Shown piece by piece: positions 48,319 to 58,265 of a stretch of 64,000 nucleotides of DNA (within the stretch, counting starts at the first letter, position 1; every line of letters begins with the position of its first letter). Source of the DNA: Larsenimonas suaedae (lineage in GTDB: Bacteria; Pseudomonadota; Gammaproteobacteria; Pseudomonadales; Halomonadaceae); assembly GCF_023712105.1 (NCBI RefSeq), contig NZ_JAMLJI010000003.1, positions 62,001 through 126,000 on the forward strand, read 5' to 3'. A model generated the notes under the pieces. That model saw only the letters and a program-made list of their open reading frames with translations. It searched no databases and was not told the origin of the DNA. A program made the translations under genes and the position numbers.

Positions 48319-49626
48319 TCAGAATGCGTCTTCGAAATACGATTGAGGCAGGTAGTCCTCGGGGTCTTCACCAGCCCTGGAGAGTAGCTGCAAGAAGTCC
48401 CGTTTAGGAAGGCGTATGGCCAATTGGGCATTTCCCTGCTCGTCGAACGCTTCCTCGCGCACGGCGTTGATGTCATGCAATTGAGCTCGTAACCACCCTT
48501 GCTTCGGCGTCAGAGACACCGAAACATCGACGATATCGACCCCAAGGCGCGCGGACAACGCTTCAAGAAGCAGATCCAGGCCCTGATTGTCGCGCGCCGA
48601 AAGCCAAACCGACTGCGGATCATGGTAATCGTCATGCTCAATGCGTGGGGACGAGCCTAACAGATCAATCTTGTTCATAACCTGAAGTTGAGGCACTTCG
48701 TTGGCCCCTATTTCGGTCAGAACCTTATTGACTTCTTCGATATTGGCTTCACGCTCCGGATCGGCCGCATCCACGACATGGATCAGAAGGTCCGCCTGAG
48801 CCGCCTCTTCAAGCGTTGCCTTGAAGGCTTCGACCAGCTTGTGTGGGAGGTGACGAATGAACCCGACCGTATCGGCCATGACCACAGGCCCCACGTCAGC
48901 GACTTCGAGCCGCCTGAGGGTTGGGTCGAGCGTTGCAAAGAGCTGGTCGGCTGCGTACACCTCGGAATTCGTGACGGTATTGAACAGCGTCGACTTGCCC
49001 GCGTTGGTGTAGCCAACCAGTGAAATCGATGGAATTTCACCGCGCTCACGCGCCCGACGATTCTGCTCGCGCTGCTTTCGAACCTTGTCGAGACGCTTGT
49101 TGATCGCCTTGATCCGCCCTCGAAGCAGCCGCCTATCGGTCTCGAGCTGGGTTTCACCGGGACCACGAAGCCCGATACCGCCCTTTTGCCGCTCAAGGTG
49201 CGTCCAGCCCCTGACAAGACGAGTGGACATGTACTCGAGCTGAGCGAGTTCCACCTGAAGCTTGCCTTCGTGCGTTCGAGCGCGCTGCGCGAAGATATCC
49301 AGAATCAGGCCGGTTCGGTCGAGTACGCGACATTTGAGCTCGCGCTCGAGGTTACGTTCCTGAGACGGGGACAAAGCGTGATTGAATAGAACGAGTTCCG
49401 CCTCATGGGCGGCGATGGTATCTCGAAGCTCATCGAGCTTGCCGGTACCAAGGAAGGTTTTGGGGTCGGGGTGTCGACGAGTGCCATTGACAAGTGCGGC
49501 GGGAGTCGCTCCCGCCGACCGCACCAGCTCCATGAATTCGCCGGCATCCTCGAACTGTTCTGCCGCCTGAAAATCGATATGAACCAGTACGGCTGTTTCA
49601 CCTGAACCAGGACGTTCAAAGAACAA
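48319..49626 (-). CDS. hflX: Ribosome-associated GTPase HflX
   Basis: A 435-residue GTPase that splits stalled 70S ribosomes under stress. It has the N-terminal HflX domain, a coiled-coil linker (RGRIKAINKRLDKVRKQREQ), the G1 motif VGYTNAGKSTLFN, G3 DTVGFIRHLPHKL and G4 MNKIDLL, plus a C-terminal domain. The start is TTG at 49626 with GAGG 7 bases upstream. It follows hfq by 17 bases, so hfq, hflX, hflK and hflC form one unit. Confidence 0.96.
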   Translation of the reverse strand: MFFERPGSGETAVLVHIDFQAAEQFEDAGEFMELVRSAGATPAALVNGTRRHPDPKTFLGTGKLDELRDTIAAHEAELVLFNHALSPSQERNLERELKCRVLDRTGLILDIFAQRARTHEGKLQVELAQLEYMSTRLVRGWTHLERQKGGIGLRGPGETQLETDRRLLRGRIKAINKRLDKVRKQREQNRRARERGEIPSISLVGYTNAGKSTLFNTVTNSEVYAADQLFATLDPTLRRLEVADVGPVVMADTVGFIRHLPHKLVEAFKATLEEAAQADLLIHVVDAADPEREANIEEVNKVLTEIGANEVPQLQVMNKIDLLGSSPRIEHDDYHDPQSVWLSARDNQGLDLLLEALSARLGVDIVDVSVSLTPKQGWLRAQLHDINAVREEAFDEQGNAQLAIRLPKRDFLQLLSRAGEDPEDYLPQSYFEDAF

Positions 49627-49643
49627 GTAAGCGCCTCTCTAAA

Positions 49644-49895
49644 TCAGCTTTCCTGCCCGGGCTGCAGGGGAGTTTCCTGCGCCGGCAGGCGAACGTTACG
49701 GGACGGAACAACTGTCGAGATGGCGTGCTTGTACACCATCTGGCTGACCGTATTGCGCAGCAGGATAACGAACTGGTCAAAAGACTCGATCTGGCCTTGA
49801 AGCTTGATGCCGTTGACCAGAAAGATCGAAACCGGGATACGCTCTTTGCGCAAAACATTCAGGTACGGGTCTTGAAGGGATTGTCCTTTGGACAT
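49644..49895 (-). CDS. hfq: RNA chaperone Hfq
   Basis: An 83-residue Sm-like hexameric protein that pairs small RNAs with messages. Both Sm motifs are intact: [20 protein letters not shown] with [20 protein letters not shown] (Sm1) and [12 protein letters not shown] (Sm2, the YKHA motif). The short Pro/Gln-rich tail is typical of pseudomonad-like Hfq. The ATG at 49895 has GGGAG upstream. The 121-base gap before it, after miaA, holds an AT-rich TAAAAT that may be a -10. Confidence 0.98.
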   Translation of the reverse strand: MSKGQSLQDPYLNVLRKERIPVSIFLVNGIKLQGQIESFDQFVILLRNTVSQMVYKHAISTVVPSRNVRLPAQETPLQPGQES

Positions 49896-50016
49896 GTTGC
49901 TCTCCCAGTAGTAATTAGATTTTATGTGTTTTGGTAGTAATCGTGTCGACTCGCGCGCAAAGCGATTCACGTTGAAGTGACAGCATCACATGATGAGCGT
50001 GACCACTCATAGTACG

Positions 50017-50964
50017 CTAAGTGCCGGCACCACGCACGATTTTCAAGGCTGACGCCTCAACATCTTCAGCCTGAGGATCAATCCAGTGAGCGTGCTGCCA
50101 ACGTCTGAGCCACGTCAACTGACGTTTGGCCAGCTGACGCGTAGCGACAACGCCCCGCTCCCTTAGCGTAGACCGATCGAATCGGCCGTCCAGGTATTCC
50201 CAGACCTGACGGTATCCCACGCTTTTCATGGCCGGCAGATCCGCATGAATCTCAGGGCGCGCTTTCAGTGCTTCGACTTCCTCGATAATGCCAAGTTCAA
50301 GCATCTGATCGAAACGCATGGCGATGCGCTCATGCAAAAGCGCCCGGCTACCGGGACAGACCACGATCGGCAGCGGCTCGAACGGAAGCGCCACCGCACT
50401 CTGGTCCTCCCAGTGCGATGTCAGGCTCCTGCCGGTCAGGCGATACACCTCAAGCGCCCGTGTCAGCCGCTGCGGGTCGTTGGGGTGAATACGCTCGGCG
50501 GCAACCGGATCGACGCGGGCCAGTTCCTCGTGAAGCGCACTCAGACCGCGCTGCTCGATATCACGCTGCAACTGCTCTCGCACCGCCGCGTCGGCCCCCG
50601 GCATGCTGGCAGCCCCATCGACCAGCACCTTGAAATACAGCATGGTGCCGCCTATCAATAACGGCGTTTGTCCGCGTTGCCACAGGGCATCGATCAAACC
50701 GAGCGCGTCGTCTCGAAACTCGGCCGCACTGTAAGGCTCAGAGGGGTCGCGTATGTCGATCAATCGGTGCGGCGCCCGGGCCAGCTCGTCTGCCGTGGGC
50801 TTGGCTGAGCCGATATCCATACCCCGATAGACCATGGCCGAATCAACGCTGATCAGCTCGAAACCGAGCCGCTCATGCAGCGCAATCGCTAGATCGGTCT
50901 TGCCGGCCGCCGTTGGCCCCATGATGAACGGTACATAGGGTTTGCCTGAGGGTGCACGCATCAT
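50017..50964 (-). CDS. miaA: tRNA dimethylallyltransferase
   Basis: A 315-residue enzyme that adds a dimethylallyl group to A37 of tRNAs reading UNN codons. The P-loop is [15 protein letters not shown], followed by [35 protein letters not shown], and [10 protein letters not shown] near the end. The ATG overlaps the mutL stop codon by four bases. The order mutL-miaA-hfq is conserved across gammaproteobacteria. Confidence 0.97.
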   Translation of the reverse strand: MMRAPSGKPYVPFIMGPTAAGKTDLAIALHERLGFELISVDSAMVYRGMDIGSAKPTADELARAPHRLIDIRDPSEPYSAAEFRDDALGLIDALWQRGQTPLLIGGTMLYFKVLVDGAASMPGADAAVREQLQRDIEQRGLSALHEELARVDPVAAERIHPNDPQRLTRALEVYRLTGRSLTSHWEDQSAVALPFEPLPIVVCPGSRALLHERIAMRFDQMLELGIIEEVEALKARPEIHADLPAMKSVGYRQVWEYLDGRFDRSTLRERGVVATRQLAKRQLTWLRRWQHAHWIDPQAEDVEASALKIVRGAGT

Positions 50965-52928
50965 TGCCCCCTCAGGAAAAGCTTATCGAGCTGACTCATC
51001 GTAAGCTCGGTCCAGGTCGGTCGACCGTGATTGCATTGGCCGCTGCGCTCGGTACGTTCCATATCGCGCAGCAGCGCGTTCATTTCAGGCACGGTCAACC
51101 GGCGATTGGCACGAACGCTGCCATGACAGGCCATGGTGGAGAGAATCTCGTTTAGATGCGCCTCCAGACGGTCGGAACGCCCGTAGCGGTCAAGCTCGGC
51201 CAGCATGTCGCGCACCAGCGGCTCCGGGTCGGCCTTGCCAAGCAGCGCCGGCGTCTGACGCACCAGAAGCGTTTCCGGCCCACCGGCGTCGAGCACGACA
51301 CCGAGTCGGGCGAACGTGTCGACAAAGGTTTCGGCCACCTCGACCTGCGCCTCACTCACCGCGATCGAGACCGGCACCAGCAGCGGCTGCGCCTGAAGCT
51401 CGCCGGCAAGCCACTGGGTTTTCATCCGCTCGTAGGTGATGCGCTCATGCGCTGCGTGCATGTCCACCACCACCATGCCTCGCGCCGTCTGCGACAGGAT
51501 GTAGACCCCGTGCAGCTGCGCAACGGCATACCCCATCGGAGGCACGTCGGGCGTGCTGTCCGACGCGTCATCGGCTCCATTGGTATTGCCCGGACTGATT
51601 CCAGATTCCAGATTGCCTGGAATGCCCGTTGAACGTGGCATTGCCGGTGGCTCTGATGCCTCAGATCCCTGGGATGTCTGGGGCGTCAGCAATCGGTCCT
51701 CGTGATCCGGATGCAACGCCCGGTAGCCCGCCATGAACTCACGCACCTTGCGCTCACCGAAGGGCCGTTCGGGCGGCGCGTCTCGAAGCGCCATCGACTG
51801 CTGATGCCCTTCGCCCGAGGTGGCCGAAGATGCCGGCGGCGACGTCTCTCGCTCGGTGGGCGCCTCGGCGGCCGCCAGCGTGTCCGGTGACTGGTTCGGG
51901 CGCACCTCGGCCAGCGAGCGATGCAGGCTCGAGAACAGAAAGTCATGTACGAGCCGACCGTCTCGAAAGCGAACTTCGTGCTTGGTCGGATGCACATTGA
52001 CATCAACGACCGCCGGGTCGAGCTCCAGGTACAGCACAAACACCGGGTGGCGCCCGTGAAACAGCACATCGCGGTACGCCTGACGCACCGCGTGCGCCAC
52101 CAGCTTGTCACGCACGATGCGCCCGTTGACGAAGAAGTACTGCTGATCCGCCTGAGCCCGAGTATGCGTGGGCAACCCCACCCAGCCACGCAAGCGAAGA
52201 CCGGTAGCCTCTATATCGACACTCAGCGCATTTTTCAAGAACTCGCGCCCGAGCAGCTTGCCGATACGTTGCTCACCGGCCAGGTCACTATCACAGGCGG
52301 GCAGTTGATGCACCGGCTTCTGGTTGTGCGAAAGCGTCCAGCCAATGTCGAACCGCGATAGAGTCAGACGTCGGAAGACTTCTTCGATGTGATTGAACTC
52401 GGTCTTTTCGGTACGTAGAAACTTGCGCCGGGCAGGCGTGTTGAAAAACAGATCACGCACCGTAATGCTCGACCCACGCGGATGCGGGGCCGGGGTTACG
52501 CTTGAGGTCATCTCGCGGCCTTCGGCCACGACGCGCCACGCCTGACTGGTGTCGGTGTGGGTGTTGGAGAAAAGCTCCAGCCGCGAGACCGAACTGATCG
52601 CCGCCAACGCCTCGCCCCGAAAGCCAAGGCTTGCCACACCTTCCAGGTCATCAAGCGATTCGATCTTGCTGGTGGCGTGCCGTGACAGCGCCAGTGGTAG
52701 ATCCTCAGGACCGATGCCACAGCCATTGTCACGCACTCTAAGAAGCTTGGCGCCGCCGGCCTCGATCTCGATATCGATGCGGGTTGCCCCGGCATCGATG
52801 GCGTTTTCGACCAGCTCCTTGAGCACCGACGCCGGCCGCTCCACCACCTCGCCGGCCGCGATCTGGTTGGCCAGTCGCGGCGGCAGCACCTGGATGCGGC
52901 GCTGGTGTTGCTGGGTAGCTGTACTCAT
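50961..52928 (-). CDS. mutL: DNA mismatch repair protein MutL with endonuclease motif
   Basis: A 655-residue GHKL ATPase. The N-terminal part has [27 protein letters not shown] and [15 protein letters not shown]. The C-terminal domain has [12 protein letters not shown] (residues 489-500), which fits the endonuclease pattern DxHA-x2-E-x4-E, along with [12 protein letters not shown] and CNHGRPTW. E. coli MutL lacks this motif and relies on MutH; species with it usually have no MutH. A disordered linker (about 340-450) joins the domains. GAGGGTTT before the ATG overlaps the amiB end. Confidence 0.96.
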   Translation of the reverse strand: MSTATQQHQRRIQVLPPRLANQIAAGEVVERPASVLKELVENAIDAGATRIDIEIEAGGAKLLRVRDNGCGIGPEDLPLALSRHATSKIESLDDLEGVASLGFRGEALAAISSVSRLELFSNTHTDTSQAWRVVAEGREMTSSVTPAPHPRGSSITVRDLFFNTPARRKFLRTEKTEFNHIEEVFRRLTLSRFDIGWTLSHNQKPVHQLPACDSDLAGEQRIGKLLGREFLKNALSVDIEATGLRLRGWVGLPTHTRAQADQQYFFVNGRIVRDKLVAHAVRQAYRDVLFHGRHPVFVLYLELDPAVVDVNVHPTKHEVRFRDGRLVHDFLFSSLHRSLAEVRPNQSPDTLAAAEAPTERETSPPASSATSGEGHQQSMALRDAPPERPFGERKVREFMAGYRALHPDHEDRLLTPQTSQGSEASEPPAMPRSTGIPGNLESGISPGNTNGADDASDSTPDVPPMGYAVAQLHGVYILSQTARGMVVVDMHAAHERITYERMKTQWLAGELQAQPLLVPVSIAVSEAQVEVAETFVDTFARLGVVLDAGGPETLLVRQTPALLGKADPEPLVRDMLAELDRYGRSDRLEAHLNEILSTMACHGSVRANRRLTVPEMNALLRDMERTERSGQCNHGRPTWTELTMSQLDKLFLRGQ

Positions 52929-52934
52929 AAACCC

Positions 52935-54362
52935 TCAGGGAATGTTCAAAATCTGACCGACCCGCAGCACATCCGAACTCAACCGATTTGCCTGCTTGAG
53001 GGCGAGAATCGATACGTTGAATCGGCCGGCAATCGACGACAGCGTATCGCCGGCGCTGACGCGGTACTCATCCCGAGCGCCGCCGCGCGCCTGATCACGC
53101 TGCCAGGCCAGTAGGCTGTCCGGCGGGGGCTGACGCTCGAAATGCGCCCGAATGCCGGCGTAGACCGCGTTCATCAGCTGTTGCTGGTGGCTGGCCTGTT
53201 GCAGAAGCCGCTCTTCGCTCGGATTGGTGATAAAGCCCGTCTCGACCAGAAGCGAGGGGATATCGGGGGATTTGAGCACGACAAACCCGGCCTGTTCGAC
53301 CCGACCGTGACGAATCCGATTGACCCGCTCGATCTGGCGGAACACATCGGTGCCTGCGGCCAGCGAATCGTTGATGGTGGCGGTCATGCTCAAGTCAAGC
53401 AGCACCCCACGCAGCATTTCGTCCTTGTCGTCCAGGCTAAGATCGCCACCTACCCCACCGATCAGGTCAGAGTTGTTTTCACTTTTTGCAAGCCAGCGCG
53501 CGGATTCCGACGTGGCACCGTGCTGAGACAGCGCAAACACAGAACTGCCCCGCGCCGAACTCGACCGCGCGGCGTCAGCGTGCAGTGACACGAAGAAATC
53601 GGCGTGCCGATCCCGTGCGATGCGGGTGCGGCCCCGCAATGGGATGAATATGTCACGGTCACGGGTCAGGTACGCCTTGAAGCCGGGGGCGGCATTGAAT
53701 GTCGCCGCCAGCCGTTTGGCCATCTGAAGCACCACCGTCTTTTCATACACGCCATGCGGGCCGACCGCGCCGGGGTCCTTGCCGCCGTGACCGGCATCCA
53801 CCACCACCACGATATCGCGGCGAGGATGAGCAACGGCGGGCTTCCTTGATGCGGGCTCTGCGCGAGTGGCCGTGGTCGACGACCGTTTGGCCAGCGCCTC
53901 GGTTGCGGCGTTTTCACGGCTTCGAATGATCGCCTCGATCGGGTCGCCTTCATCACTGTCGCCGCCCTCGAGCACGACCTCCAGTCGGTAACCGTCGCTT
54001 CCAATCTTGCGAATCGGCGCCACCTCGAACGTCACGGCATGCGATAGATCGATTACGACCCGGAGATCGTTTTGATTGCGCGGCCCCGAGCGCACGGCCT
54101 TGATCAGCGCGCTCTTCGAGGCCGCCGCCTCGATCGAGCCGACCTTGCGCGTGTCCGAGAAGTCGGCCACCAACCGGGCGGGGTTATCCAGCGCAAACAC
54201 ATTGGTATCGGGCTTGCCGGCAAGATCGAACTCGAGCGCCGTCGTGCCGCCGGCATGCTTCACATCAAGCGATGTGAGCGTGGCGGCGAAGGCGGACTGC
54301 GCCAGCGCGATACCAACAATGACACACAGGGCTCGAATCGAACGTAACGCACCTACTCGCAT
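52935..54362 (-). CDS. amiB: N-acetylmuramoyl-L-alanine amidase AmiB
   Basis: A 475-residue periplasmic amidase that cuts septal peptidoglycan. A signal peptide (about 1-26, ending AFA) is followed by an AMIN targeting domain (30-140), the zinc Amidase_3 domain (VVVDAGHGGKDPGAVGPHG with the first ligand His, ARDRHADFFVSLHADA, SLLVETGFITNPSEE with the catalytic Glu), and one LysM at the end (YRVSAGDTLSSIAGRFNVS). It needs an EnvC/NlpD-type activator elsewhere. I chose the ATG at 54362, which gives a proper signal peptide; the open frame extends 33 codons earlier, into tsaE. Confidence 0.95.
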   Translation of the reverse strand: MRVGALRSIRALCVIVGIALAQSAFAATLTSLDVKHAGGTTALEFDLAGKPDTNVFALDNPARLVADFSDTRKVGSIEAAASKSALIKAVRSGPRNQNDLRVVIDLSHAVTFEVAPIRKIGSDGYRLEVVLEGGDSDEGDPIEAIIRSRENAATEALAKRSSTTATRAEPASRKPAVAHPRRDIVVVVDAGHGGKDPGAVGPHGVYEKTVVLQMAKRLAATFNAAPGFKAYLTRDRDIFIPLRGRTRIARDRHADFFVSLHADAARSSSARGSSVFALSQHGATSESARWLAKSENNSDLIGGVGGDLSLDDKDEMLRGVLLDLSMTATINDSLAAGTDVFRQIERVNRIRHGRVEQAGFVVLKSPDIPSLLVETGFITNPSEERLLQQASHQQQLMNAVYAGIRAHFERQPPPDSLLAWQRDQARGGARDEYRVSAGDTLSSIAGRFNVSILALKQANRLSSDVLRVGQILNIP

Positions 54363-54369
54363 AAAAATC

Positions 54370-54831
54370 CTAACGTGGCTTGGAAAGCGCCTCGAGCACA
54401 TCACGCCCGTAGTCGGACGACGCAGAAAGCGTAGCGCGTCGTCCCTCGGCCATGACATCAAGGGTTACGGTAATATCGGGCGAAGCAAGCCAGCCTTCAC
54501 CCCGACTTGGCCATTCGACAAGTTTCAGGCACTCGCCGTCGCCGAGCACGTCCCGCGCACCGAGAAACTCGAGCTCTTCTGGATCACCCAACCGGTAAAG
54601 ATCGAAATGATAGATACGCGCCGTATCGAGCTCGTAGGGCTCCATCAGCGTATAAGTAGGGCTCTTGACCGCACCGTCGTGGCCATAGGCCGACAGAATG
54701 CCGCGGGTCAGCGTCGTCTTGCCGGCGCCAAGCTCACCCTCCAGATAGACAAGGCCACGACCGGCCAATGTCTGCCCCAGCCAGCGGCCAAATGCGACCT
54801 GCGCGGCTTCATCGTTAAGTAAAATAGTCAT
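54370..54831 (-). CDS. tsaE: tRNA threonylcarbamoyladenosine biosynthesis ATPase TsaE
   Basis: A 153-residue P-loop protein required with TsaB, TsaC and TsaD to make t6A37 of tRNA. Seen are LEGELGAGKTTLTRGIL, VKSPTYTLMEPYEL and IYHFDLYRLGDPEELEFLG, all characteristic. It lies between nnr (11-base gap) and amiB (7-base gap), the usual order. Confidence 0.95.
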   Translation of the reverse strand: MTILLNDEAAQVAFGRWLGQTLAGRGLVYLEGELGAGKTTLTRGILSAYGHDGAVKSPTYTLMEPYELDTARIYHFDLYRLGDPEELEFLGARDVLGDGECLKLVEWPSRGEGWLASPDITVTLDVMAEGRRATLSASSDYGRDVLEALSKPR

Positions 54832-54842
54832 GATCAGGCGTC

Positions 54843-56336
54843 TTATTGCGGATTGGCCAATCGACGAGCGTAGGATGCCAGATCGGTCGCCAGCACACCA
54901 CGCTCCCCGTCGTCGCGTGCGGCCTCATCGGCGGCCAGCGCGTGCAGAAGCGAGCCGTTGAGCGCCGCCTCCAGCGGCGACAGCCCCTGCGCCAGAAGCG
55001 CGGTGATGAAGCCGGTCAGGGTGTCTCCCATGCCGCCGGTCGCCATGCCAGGGTTGCCAAAGGCATTGAGATAGACCACCTCGTCGCCGGTCATCGGGCA
55101 AGTGCCTGCAATGAGCGTACCTGCCCCTTTCAGCAGCACCGTGCCGCCAAAGCGCGCCTTGAGCGCTCGCACCGCCGCCAGCCGGTCGGCCTGAATATCG
55201 GCAATAGACCACCCAAGCAGCGCCGCTGCCTCGCCAGGGTGCGGTGTCAGTACGTGCGGCGCGGTCGGCATCAGGTTCAGCGCCTGCATGACATGAAGGC
55301 CATCGGCATCGATCACGGCCGGCCGATTCGAGGCGAGCGCCGCCGCCATCAGACCCTCGCCCCAGGCGCCTCGCCCAAGACCCGGGCCGATCGCGATGAC
55401 ATCACAGGCCTCGAGCAGATCATGGATGTCATGGGCATTGCGGGTTGGACGCACCATTAGTTCCGGGCGACGGGTCAACGCCGGCGCCACATGCACCTCA
55501 TCGGTGGCAAGACTTACAAGCCCTGCCCCGAGACGAGCGGCCGCTTCGGCCACCATGATCGATGCGCCGCCGTAGCCCGGCTGACCGCCGATCACGAGCG
55601 CGTGACCACATTGCCCCTTGTGGGTGCTGGGCTTGCGCGCCGGCAGGCGCTGACTCAAGCGATCCCGGCTTAAAAGCGTTGCCTGATAGTCGACGCCGTT
55701 CAGGTACTGGCCGACCTCGAGGCCTGCAAATACGCACTCACCGACGTGATCGACCGCGTCGCCCGTATAAAGGCCGAGCTTTCGCCCGATGAACGTCACG
55801 GTCAGCGACGCCACGATCGCGACATCGACCACCTGCCCGGTATCGGCATTGACGCCGGAAGGCACATCAAGTGACAACACCGGCACACCGGCGCCGTTGA
55901 TGCGCTCGATAGCCGCATCGAACGGCGTACGCAGGGTGCCTGCAATACCGGTGCCCAATAGCGCATCGACAATCAGGGCGCCATCGAGCGCCACATCCGG
56001 TGACCACGGCGTCATGACGACACCCGCGGCACTCGCCAGCTGCCAGGCCTCGAGCGCCTCCCCCGAAAGCGCTGACTCGGGCTTAAGTGCAACGCACTGC
56101 ACTCGGAGCCCGGACTGCCGCGCAAGCGCCGCCACCACAAAGCCATCGCCGCCGTTGTTGCCGCCCCCGCACAGAATCGACAGCGACCCGGCCTCGGGCC
56201 AGCGCTTTCGGATCAGGTTGAACGCCGCGTGCCCGGCGCGCTGCATCAGATCGAACCCGCTCGGGCCATGCTCCATGGCCTTTTGGTCCAGCGCGCGTGA
56301 CTGTTCCGCGCTGTAAAGACGAATCGCACGTTCCAT
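54843..56336 (-). CDS. nnr: Bifunctional NAD(P)H-hydrate epimerase/dehydratase
   Basis: A 497-residue repair enzyme with an N-terminal YjeF_N epimerase domain (GGGNNGGDGFVVAALARQSG, VDALLGTGIAGTLR) and a C-terminal ribokinase-like ADP-dependent dehydratase (IAIGPGLGRGAWGEG, DADGLHVMQALN, TPHPGEAAALL, NPGMATGGMGDTLTGFI). Together they restore NAD(P)H that has become hydrated. I chose the ATG at 56336 (MERAIRLYSAEQ) with AGGAG about 12 bases upstream. It diverges from queG across 101 bases. Confidence 0.95.
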   Translation of the reverse strand: MERAIRLYSAEQSRALDQKAMEHGPSGFDLMQRAGHAAFNLIRKRWPEAGSLSILCGGGNNGGDGFVVAALARQSGLRVQCVALKPESALSGEALEAWQLASAAGVVMTPWSPDVALDGALIVDALLGTGIAGTLRTPFDAAIERINGAGVPVLSLDVPSGVNADTGQVVDVAIVASLTVTFIGRKLGLYTGDAVDHVGECVFAGLEVGQYLNGVDYQATLLSRDRLSQRLPARKPSTHKGQCGHALVIGGQPGYGGASIMVAEAAARLGAGLVSLATDEVHVAPALTRRPELMVRPTRNAHDIHDLLEACDVIAIGPGLGRGAWGEGLMAAALASNRPAVIDADGLHVMQALNLMPTAPHVLTPHPGEAAALLGWSIADIQADRLAAVRALKARFGGTVLLKGAGTLIAGTCPMTGDEVVYLNAFGNPGMATGGMGDTLTGFITALLAQGLSPLEAALNGSLLHALAADEAARDDGERGVLATDLASYARRLANPQ

Positions 56337-56437
56337 GAACTGCCTTTGCTCCTTGCCTTGCTCGTCCCGGTCGAAGGCCGACCAGCAACGCGTTACACTG
56401 TGTGGTTGCATACACCTACCGATCGCACCCCATCCTC

Positions 56438-57559
56438 ATGGCAGACACGTCGTCGCTCGACCCCACCGCCCTTTCAAGGCACATCAAAGAGCTTGCACGC
56501 GAGCTGGGCTTCAGTGCCTGCGGCATTACCGGTGTCGATCTGGGCCAGCACGAGGCCTACCTCGAGGCGTGGCTCAAGGCCGGCCATCATGGCGAGATGG
56601 ACTACATGCAAAAGCATGGCACAAAACGCACTCGGCCGGCAGAGTTGGTGCCGGAGACCCTGCGCGTGATCAGTGTCCGCATGGATTACCTGCCGCCGGA
56701 GGTCGAAAGCGCCAAACTGCTCGGTCAGCCCGAAAAAGCCTATGTGTCACGCTACGCTCTCGGGCGCGACTATCACAAACTGATTCGAAAGCGCCTGGAC
56801 CAACTGGCGAAGCGCATTCAACGCGCGATCGGTCCCTTCGGGTATCGTGCGTTCGTGGATTCTGCACCGGTTATGGAGCGCGCACTTGCCCAGCGCGCCG
56901 GTCACGGCTGGTTCGGCAAGAACGCCATGATCATCAACCCAAAGTCCGGCTCGCTGTTCTTTCTTGGCGAGCTGTATACCGACCTGCCGCTACCGGTGGA
57001 TGAGCCGTTCGAGCGCGAGCACTGCGGCTCCTGCAACCAGTGCAAGATCGCCTGCCCGACCGGCGCCATCGTCGATGACAAGATCATCGACGCCAGACGC
57101 TGTATTTCGTATCTGACCATCGAGCTGCACGGCGCCATTCCGCACGAATTTCGAAAACCGATGGGCAACCGTGTGTTTGGCTGCGATGACTGCCAGCTGG
57201 TCTGCCCGTTCACACGCTTTACCAAGCGAAGCGCGGAAACGGATTTTTCCCCGCGCCACGCTCTCGACCGCGCCGATCTGGTGACGCTTTTCAACTGGAG
57301 CGAGGCAGAGTTTCTTGAAAATACTGCCGGAAGCCCGATTCGACGCATCGGCTATGCGCGCTGGCTGCGCAATCTGGCGGTGGGGCTTGGCAATGCACCG
57401 ACGTCCAGCGCCGTACTCAGCGCACTGAATGCCCGCCGCGCCTACCCATCTGCCCTGGTGCGAGAGCACGTCGCGTGGGCGCTCGAGCAACACCAGGCGC
57501 CCGAGCCACACACCATCGCACGCCTGCCGATGGCCACGGCCCAGGCAACGATCGATTAG
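56438..57559 (+). CDS. queG: Epoxyqueuosine reductase
   Basis: A 373-residue cobalamin and Fe-S enzyme that performs the last step of queuosine formation in tRNA. It has GFSACGITGVDL at the start, RVISVRMDYLPP, and two 4Fe-4S motifs, CGSCNQCKIACPTGAIVDD and CDDCQLVCPFTRF. The C-terminal HEAT-like part is short but normal. I chose the ATG at 56438; a GTG in frame 12 codons earlier is an alternative. Confidence 0.95.
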   Translation: MADTSSLDPTALSRHIKELARELGFSACGITGVDLGQHEAYLEAWLKAGHHGEMDYMQKHGTKRTRPAELVPETLRVISVRMDYLPPEVESAKLLGQPEKAYVSRYALGRDYHKLIRKRLDQLAKRIQRAIGPFGYRAFVDSAPVMERALAQRAGHGWFGKNAMIINPKSGSLFFLGELYTDLPLPVDEPFEREHCGSCNQCKIACPTGAIVDDKIIDARRCISYLTIELHGAIPHEFRKPMGNRVFGCDDCQLVCPFTRFTKRSAETDFSPRHALDRADLVTLFNWSEAEFLENTAGSPIRRIGYARWLRNLAVGLGNAPTSSAVLSALNARRAYPSALVREHVAWALEQHQAPEPHTIARLPMATAQATID

Positions 57560-57590
57560 AAAGGCCGTGCCTCAACCTACACACTGACCC

Positions 57591-58139
57591 TCATACATCG
57601 AGAAAGTGCGTTCGGTAATACGCCATTTCCTCGATTGACTCGCGAATGTCGTCCAGCGCCTGATGGGTGCCCTTTTTCTGAAATCCGTCGACGATGCCCG
57701 GTTTCCAGCGCCGCGCCAGCTCCTTGAGTGTGGAGACATCAATGTTGCGGTAGTGGAAGAAACGCTCGAGCGTTGGCATCTCGTACTGCATGAAGCGCCG
57801 GTCCTGATGCACGCTATTGCCACACATTGGCGAGGCGCCCTCCTTGACGTGTTCGGCCAGAAACTCGAGAGTCAGGCGTTCGGCGTCCGCGGTCGAGATA
57901 TCGCTTTGTCGAACGCGCTCGATCAGACCGCTGTCGCCATGGGTTTTCTGGTTCCAGTCGTCCATCTTGTCAAGCTGTGCATCGCTTTGATGTACGGCCA
58001 GTACCGGGCCTTCGGCCACTACATTGAGGTCACTGTCGGTCACGATGGTGGCGATCTCGATAATGCGGTCCTCGGCCGGGTCCAGCCCGGTCATTTCCAG
58101 ATCGATCCAGATCAGGCGGTCTTTAGCGGGGGTGCTCAT
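57591..58139 (-). CDS. orn: Oligoribonuclease
   Basis: A 182-residue DEDDh 3'-5' exonuclease that degrades 2-5 nucleotide RNAs and the c-di-GMP product pGpG. The catalytic residues lie in [27 protein letters not shown], and [17 protein letters not shown]. The ATG at 58139 has GGAG 5 bases upstream; a TTG five codons earlier is less likely. It converges with queG (31 bases between stops) and diverges from rsgA, the usual orn-rsgA pair. Confidence 0.97.
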   Translation of the reverse strand: MSTPAKDRLIWIDLEMTGLDPAEDRIIEIATIVTDSDLNVVAEGPVLAVHQSDAQLDKMDDWNQKTHGDSGLIERVRQSDISTADAERLTLEFLAEHVKEGASPMCGNSVHQDRRFMQYEMPTLERFFHYRNIDVSTLKELARRWKPGIVDGFQKKGTHQALDDIRESIEEMAYYRTHFLDV

Positions 58140-58265
58140 GGGTACTCCGGGCAACGGTTACGCGCTCAAGGCAACCATTTGGCCTTGAGCGCTTCATGAA
58201 TTGCGATGTCATCTCGGTGGCGTAAAGCGTACAATCAAGCACGTAATCAGACCAGCGAAGGACGC

